Shown: positions 60,773 through 64,000 of the stretch, in pieces
Position numbering within the stretch: position 1 is the first letter of the stretch
Layout of the letters: each line of letters opens with the position of its first letter
Assembly: GCF_014648475.1 (NCBI RefSeq)
Contig: NZ_BMRE01000037.1
Span: 1-64,000 of the forward strand
Direction of reading: 5' to 3'
DNA from: Lentzea flava
GTDB taxonomy: Bacteria > Actinomycetota > Actinomycetes > Mycobacteriales > Pseudonocardiaceae
Length of the DNA stretch: 64,000 bases
Position numbers and translations under genes: made by a program
Notes under the pieces: generated by a model
Seen by the model: the letters and a program-made list of their open reading frames with translations, nothing else
The model's database searches: none
What the model was told of the DNA's origin: nothing

Positions 60773-61657
60773 GTGGCCGACGAGCACGGAAAGGACGACG
60801 AGCAAGTGCGCGGACAGGACGATAGAACCCCGCACGAACCCGTCGTGGCAGATGATCTTTCGGCTGTGCAGGCCGATGACAGGCTGCTGGACGCGCTGGG
60901 GTCCGCGACGCCAGGTGCGGCCGGCTCCTTGGTCGACGACGAACTGAACGCGTTGCTGCTCGCATGGCGCAACGAGGTGGAGACGGCGCCCTTCGGCGAA
61001 CTCGTCGACACCGAAACCGCCATCGCCACCATCCAGGCTGCCCGCCCGCAGCCGGTGTCGCGGCACCGCTTCCTGATCCCGCTGGCGAGCGCCGCCGCGG
61101 TCCTGGCCATCGCCTTCACCGGCGTGAGCCTGGTGGCCCGCGACGCCCAGCCGGGCGACGCCCTCTGGGGCCTCACCCGAGTGCTCTACTCGGAGCACGC
61201 GAAGTCCATCGAAGCCGCGGCCATCGTGCGCAGCGACCTGGACTCGGCCCGCCTCGCCCTCCGCGAGGGCAAGGTCAACGAGGCCCGCGAGAAGCTCGAC
61301 AAGGTGGAAGCCAGCCTCGGCTCGGTCTCGACCGCCGACGGCAAGGCCCAGCTCGAGGAAAAGCACAAGGAGCTCGCCAAGGAGCTCGACACCAACACCT
61401 CGACCACCACGCCACCCGCGACGACCTCGCCGGCCACGCAGCCCACGAAGCCGACCCAGCCGTCGACCTCGTCCGCGCCGCCGTCGAGCGAGCCGCCGGT
61501 CACCACCCAGCCGAGCCCGTCGACGTCGTCCGCGACGCCTCCGCCGCCGACCTCCGCAGGCGAGAACCCGCCGCCTCCGCCGGCTGAGCCGGGAACGGCC
61601 ACGCCGGGGTCCAGTGGTGCCACCGGAGAGGCCGTCGGGCAGACCGGATCCAACTGA
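60773..61657 (+). CDS. rsdA: Membrane-bound anti-sigma-D factor RsdA
   Basis: A 294-residue anti-sigma factor of the RsdA type (Rv3413c). The acidic N-terminal cytosolic part (DDRLLDALGSA and LVDDELNALLLAWRNEVE) should hold SigD. One transmembrane helix follows (FLIPLASAAAVLAIAFTGVS, ~residues 98-118), then a short extracytoplasmic helical region with PGDALWGLTRVLYSEHAKS and a long Thr/Pro/Ser-rich tail (~residues 205-294). Release probably involves regulated proteolysis, as for RsdA in mycobacteria. It begins with GTG immediately after sigD and ends before a strong terminator. Confidence 0.92.
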   Translation: MADEHGKDDEQVRGQDDRTPHEPVVADDLSAVQADDRLLDALGSATPGAAGSLVDDELNALLLAWRNEVETAPFGELVDTETAIATIQAARPQPVSRHRFLIPLASAAAVLAIAFTGVSLVARDAQPGDALWGLTRVLYSEHAKSIEAAAIVRSDLDSARLALREGKVNEAREKLDKVEASLGSVSTADGKAQLEEKHKELAKELDTNTSTTTPPATTSPATQPTKPTQPSTSSAPPSSEPPVTTQPSPSTSSATPPPPTSAGENPPPPPAEPGTATPGSSGATGEAVGQTGSN

Positions 61658-61665
61658 GACGCAGT

Positions 61666-61705
61666 GTGAACGGCCCCTGATCTTTCGAGGTCAGGGGCCG
61701 TTCAC
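61666..61705. terminator. Terminator after sigD-rsdA
   Basis: Perfect 15-base arms (61666-61680 and 61691-61705) with a 10-base loop, eight bases after rsdA; TGCTTTTGG follows. It can also serve the convergent DUF5319 gene. Confidence 0.85.
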
Positions 61706-61884
61706 ATGCTTTTGGTGGTCACACGTCGGGTGGAATGTGATCGGTCAGGGCCGCGCTCAGCGGCGGACCCGCTCAGCCCCCGCCGCCCGGCCCGCAGCCG
61801 CCCGGCCCACCCGCCGACACGCTCCACCGCCCGCACTCCCGGCGGGTGCGCAGCATCACTGCCAGGCCGCGGCCGGCCCCGGCG

Positions 61885-62268
61885 TCAGCGCGCCGACTCG
61901 GTGGCGGTCACGCCGTCCGCGTAGCCGCGGCAGTATTCCCAGCTCACGTAGGCGCCGGGGTCCGGGTCGAAGGCCGGTTCGTGCGGGCGCATGCGGCCGT
62001 CGGAGAGCAGCTGTTCGAGTGAGGCTCGCAACAGTGCCCAGTCGTGGTAGTGGGGTTCCTGGCACTCGCCGCAGTCCACGACGATGCCGCGGACACCGCG
62101 GTGTTCTAACAGGGCCTGGTAGACGGCGAGGTCGCTCAGGTCGCTGACCAGCTCCGCTCGCTCGTCTTCGTCCATCGGGGGATGGTCGTGGTCGGGCTCG
62201 CCGAGGGACAGCGCGGGGTCCTCGGGGTCGCCCTCGAAGGGGTCTGGTGGCAACGCGTCGTGCGGCAC
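61885..62268 (-). CDS. DUF5319 family protein (Rv3412 type)
   Basis: A 127-residue acidic protein conserved next to guaB in actinobacteria and unknown in function. It is rich in Asp/Glu/Pro at the N-terminal end (LPPDPFEGDPEDPALSLGEP), with a central helix (ELVSDLSDLAVYQALLEHRG), a conserved VVDCGECQEPHYHDW motif that could bind a metal, and SWEYCRGYADGV near the end. GTG 62268 follows TGCGGGG; longer upstream frames are unlikely. It is divergent from guaB and convergent with rsdA. Confidence 0.83.
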   Translation of the reverse strand: MPHDALPPDPFEGDPEDPALSLGEPDHDHPPMDEDERAELVSDLSDLAVYQALLEHRGVRGIVVDCGECQEPHYHDWALLRASLEQLLSDGRMRPHEPAFDPDPGAYVSWEYCRGYADGVTATESAR

Positions 62269-62395
62269 GACCCCGCACGGTACCCGCCGTACCCCCACAG
62301 GCGTCCAGATACCATGGGCAGCACCGCCTCCGCCTGCGGAAACCTGACCCGCGGGCTGAGGGGCAGACCGCACGACGGAAGGCAAGTCACCCGCT

Positions 62396-63916
62396 ATGAC
62401 CAGCGAGCTCAACACGGCGCCCGCAGCCGAAGTCCCGCAGAAGTTCGCCATGCTGGGACTGACCTTCGACGACGTGCTCCTGCTGCCTGCCGAGTCGGAC
62501 GTCGTTCCCAGTGGCGTCGACACGAGCACCAGGATCTCGCGCAACATCACCCTGAAGATTCCGCTGGCCAGTGCCGCCATGGACACGGTCACCGAGGGGC
62601 GGATGGCCATCTCGATGGCGCGGCAGGGCGGCATCGGCGTGCTGCACCGCAACCTGAGCGTCGAGGACCAGGCCCGGCAGGCCGAGACCGTCAAGCGGTC
62701 CGAGGCCGGCATGGTCACCGACCCGGTCACGTGCTCGCCGGACGACACGCTGGCCCAAGTCGACGCGCTGTGCGCCCGCTACCGCATCTCCGGTGTGCCG
62801 GTGACGGACGCCAACAACAAGCTGGTCGGCATCATCACGAACCGCGACATGCGGTTCGAGCTCGACCACACCAAGCGGGTCAGCGAGGTCATGACCAACG
62901 GGCCGCTGGTCACCGCGCAGGTCGGGGTGTCGGCGGAGGCCGCGCTGGGGCTGCTGCGCCGGCACAAGGTCGAGAAGCTGCCGATCGTCGACGGTGACGG
63001 CAAGCTGCAGGGCCTGATCACGGTCAAGGACTTCGTGAAGACCGAGCAGTACCCGAACGCCACCAAGGACCCGGACGGCCGCCTGCTGTGCGCCGCCGCC
63101 GTGGGTGTGGGCGAGGACTCGTTCGTGCGCGCCATGACGCTCGCCGACGCCGGGGTCGACGTGCTGATGGTCGACACGGCGCACGGCCACTCGCGCGGTG
63201 TGCTGGAGATGGTCGCCCGCATCAAGAAGGAGCTCGGCGACTCCGTCGACGTCGTCGGCGGCAACGTCGCCACGCGGGCTGGTGCGCAGGCGCTGGTCGA
63301 CGCGGGTGCGGACGGCGTCAAGGTCGGTGTCGGGCCCGGCTCGATCTGCACCACGCGCGTCGTCGCGGGTGTCGGCGTGCCGCAGATCTCCGCGATCTAC
63401 GAGGCCTCCCTGGCCTGTCGTCCCGCCGGTGTGCCGGTGATCGGTGATGGCGGCATCCAGTACTCCGGCGACATCGCCAAGGCCATCGCGGCCGGCGCGT
63501 CCGCCGTGATGCTCGGCTCGCTGCTCGCGGGCACCACCGAGGCGCCCGGCGACCTGATCCTGGTCAACGGCAAGCAGTTCAAGACCTACCGCGGCATGGG
63601 CTCGCTGGCGGCGATGCAGTCCCGTGGCGACGCCAAGTCGTACTCGAAGGACCGCTACTTCCAGGACGACGTGCTCAACGAGGACAAGCTCGTCCCCGAG
63701 GGCATCGAGGGCCGCACGCCGTTCCGCGGCCCGCTGGCCCAGGTCGTGCACCAGCTCAACGGCGGCCTGCGGGCGGCGATGGGCTACACGGGCTCCCGCA
63801 CGATCGCCGAGCTGCAGAACCAGCAGCTCGTGCGCATCACCGCGGCGGGCCTGAAGGAGAGCCACCCGCACGACATCACGATGACCGTCGAGGCACCGAA
63901 CTACACCACCCGTTAG
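62396..63916 (+). CDS. guaB: IMP dehydrogenase
   Basis: GuaB oxidises IMP to XMP with NAD+, the committed step to GMP. The 506-residue protein has the N-terminal LTFDDVLLLPAESDVVPSGV, two CBS domains (~residues 100-220; ISGVPVTDANNKLVGIITNR), the catalytic Cys318 in GPGSICTTRVVAGVG and the flap EGIEGRTPFRGPL. This gene corresponds to guaB2 of mycobacteria. The ATG is preceded by an AAGGCAAG stretch. A guaB3-type gene begins 51 bases downstream. Confidence 0.97.
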   Translation: MTSELNTAPAAEVPQKFAMLGLTFDDVLLLPAESDVVPSGVDTSTRISRNITLKIPLASAAMDTVTEGRMAISMARQGGIGVLHRNLSVEDQARQAETVKRSEAGMVTDPVTCSPDDTLAQVDALCARYRISGVPVTDANNKLVGIITNRDMRFELDHTKRVSEVMTNGPLVTAQVGVSAEAALGLLRRHKVEKLPIVDGDGKLQGLITVKDFVKTEQYPNATKDPDGRLLCAAAVGVGEDSFVRAMTLADAGVDVLMVDTAHGHSRGVLEMVARIKKELGDSVDVVGGNVATRAGAQALVDAGADGVKVGVGPGSICTTRVVAGVGVPQISAIYEASLACRPAGVPVIGDGGIQYSGDIAKAIAAGASAVMLGSLLAGTTEAPGDLILVNGKQFKTYRGMGSLAAMQSRGDAKSYSKDRYFQDDVLNEDKLVPEGIEGRTPFRGPLAQVVHQLNGGLRAAMGYTGSRTIAELQNQQLVRITAAGLKESHPHDITMTVEAPNYTTR

Positions 63917-63967
63917 GGTTCTCCGGGCTGTTTCGAAGGCCCGCTGTCGCTTGGAGAGGAACTACTG

Positions 63968-64000
63968 GTGCGCGATCTGGTCGAGATCGGCATGGGCCGG
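63968..64000 (+). CDS. guaB3: Start of a GuaB3-type protein (cut by window end)
   Basis: Only eleven codons are visible: GTG 63968, behind GGAGAGGA, reads VRDLVEIGMGR. This matches the N-terminus of the GuaB family IMP dehydrogenase-related proteins (guaB3, Rv3410c), which regularly follow guaB in actinobacteria. The rest lies outside the window. Members of this family have recently been linked to GMP reductase activity; that cannot be judged from this fragment. Confidence 0.75.
   Translation, partial: MRDLVEIGMGR

Noticed and set aside
61706..61924. 72-codon plus-strand frame after the rsdA terminator
   Set aside because: Pro/Arg/Ser low complexity, starts inside the terminator tail and overlaps the convergent DUF5319 gene.

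Overview
The window is high-GC actinobacterial chromosome with many GTG starts and purine-rich ribosome-binding sites. Gene order follows the M. tuberculosis Rv3410c-Rv3460c block (reversed), with Streptomyces-like additions: a MatB-type synthetase and a BldM-type regulator next to a WhiD-type WhiB. Protein resemblance and the unusually large type VII secretion (T7SS) load suggest a Pseudonocardiales member such as Lentzea or Saccharothrix. This is inferred from gene content; no rRNA or tRNA gene was seen.

1-9 kb: secY-adk-map, a lipoprotein, then infA-rpmJ-rpsM-rpsK-rpsD-rpoA-rplQ-truA (protein export and translation). 9-10.6 kb: a secreted subtilase on the minus strand.

10.8-30.5 kb: an ESX-4-like T7SS locus. 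It holds eccE with an unknown partner, eccB, an EspC-like/large WXG100 pair, mycP, eccD, eccC, a SARP-type regulator flanked by two decayed SARP copies, an Hsp70-like protein with a membrane anchor and a T7SS-associated C-terminal domain, a small coiled-coil protein and a WXG100 pair. Between eccC and the SARP gene lies about 0.8 kb of repeated, strongly structured non-coding DNA.

30.6-37.2 kb: rplM-rpsI and glmM, then a second T7SS substrate cluster with an EspC-like protein, a 923-residue WXG-type protein with calcium-binding-like repeats, and a second acidic-tailed coiled-coil protein. The two clusters share a promoter-like motif and parallel gene types, which suggests a duplicated substrate module served by one secretion machine.

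37.2-54.7 kb: a hydrolase, glmS, nnr, a DinB-like protein, alr, a second hydrolase, the t6A/acetylation operon (tsaE; tsaB-rimI-tsaD), a small secreted repeat protein, matB, a GtrB-GtrA-GT-C glycosylation cassette and two tandem Tat-exported PhoD-type phosphatases.

54.7-64 kb: groES-groEL1 behind a perfect CIRCE operator, whiB (whiD/whiB3 type), a MerR regulator with a CarH-like B12 domain, an Rv3415c-like protein, a BldM-like regulator with an apparent single-base frameshift, sigD-rsdA, a DUF5319 protein, guaB and the first codons of a guaB3-type gene. Two identical 51-bp perfect palindromes lie between convergent gene pairs (16.1 and 56.8 kb).
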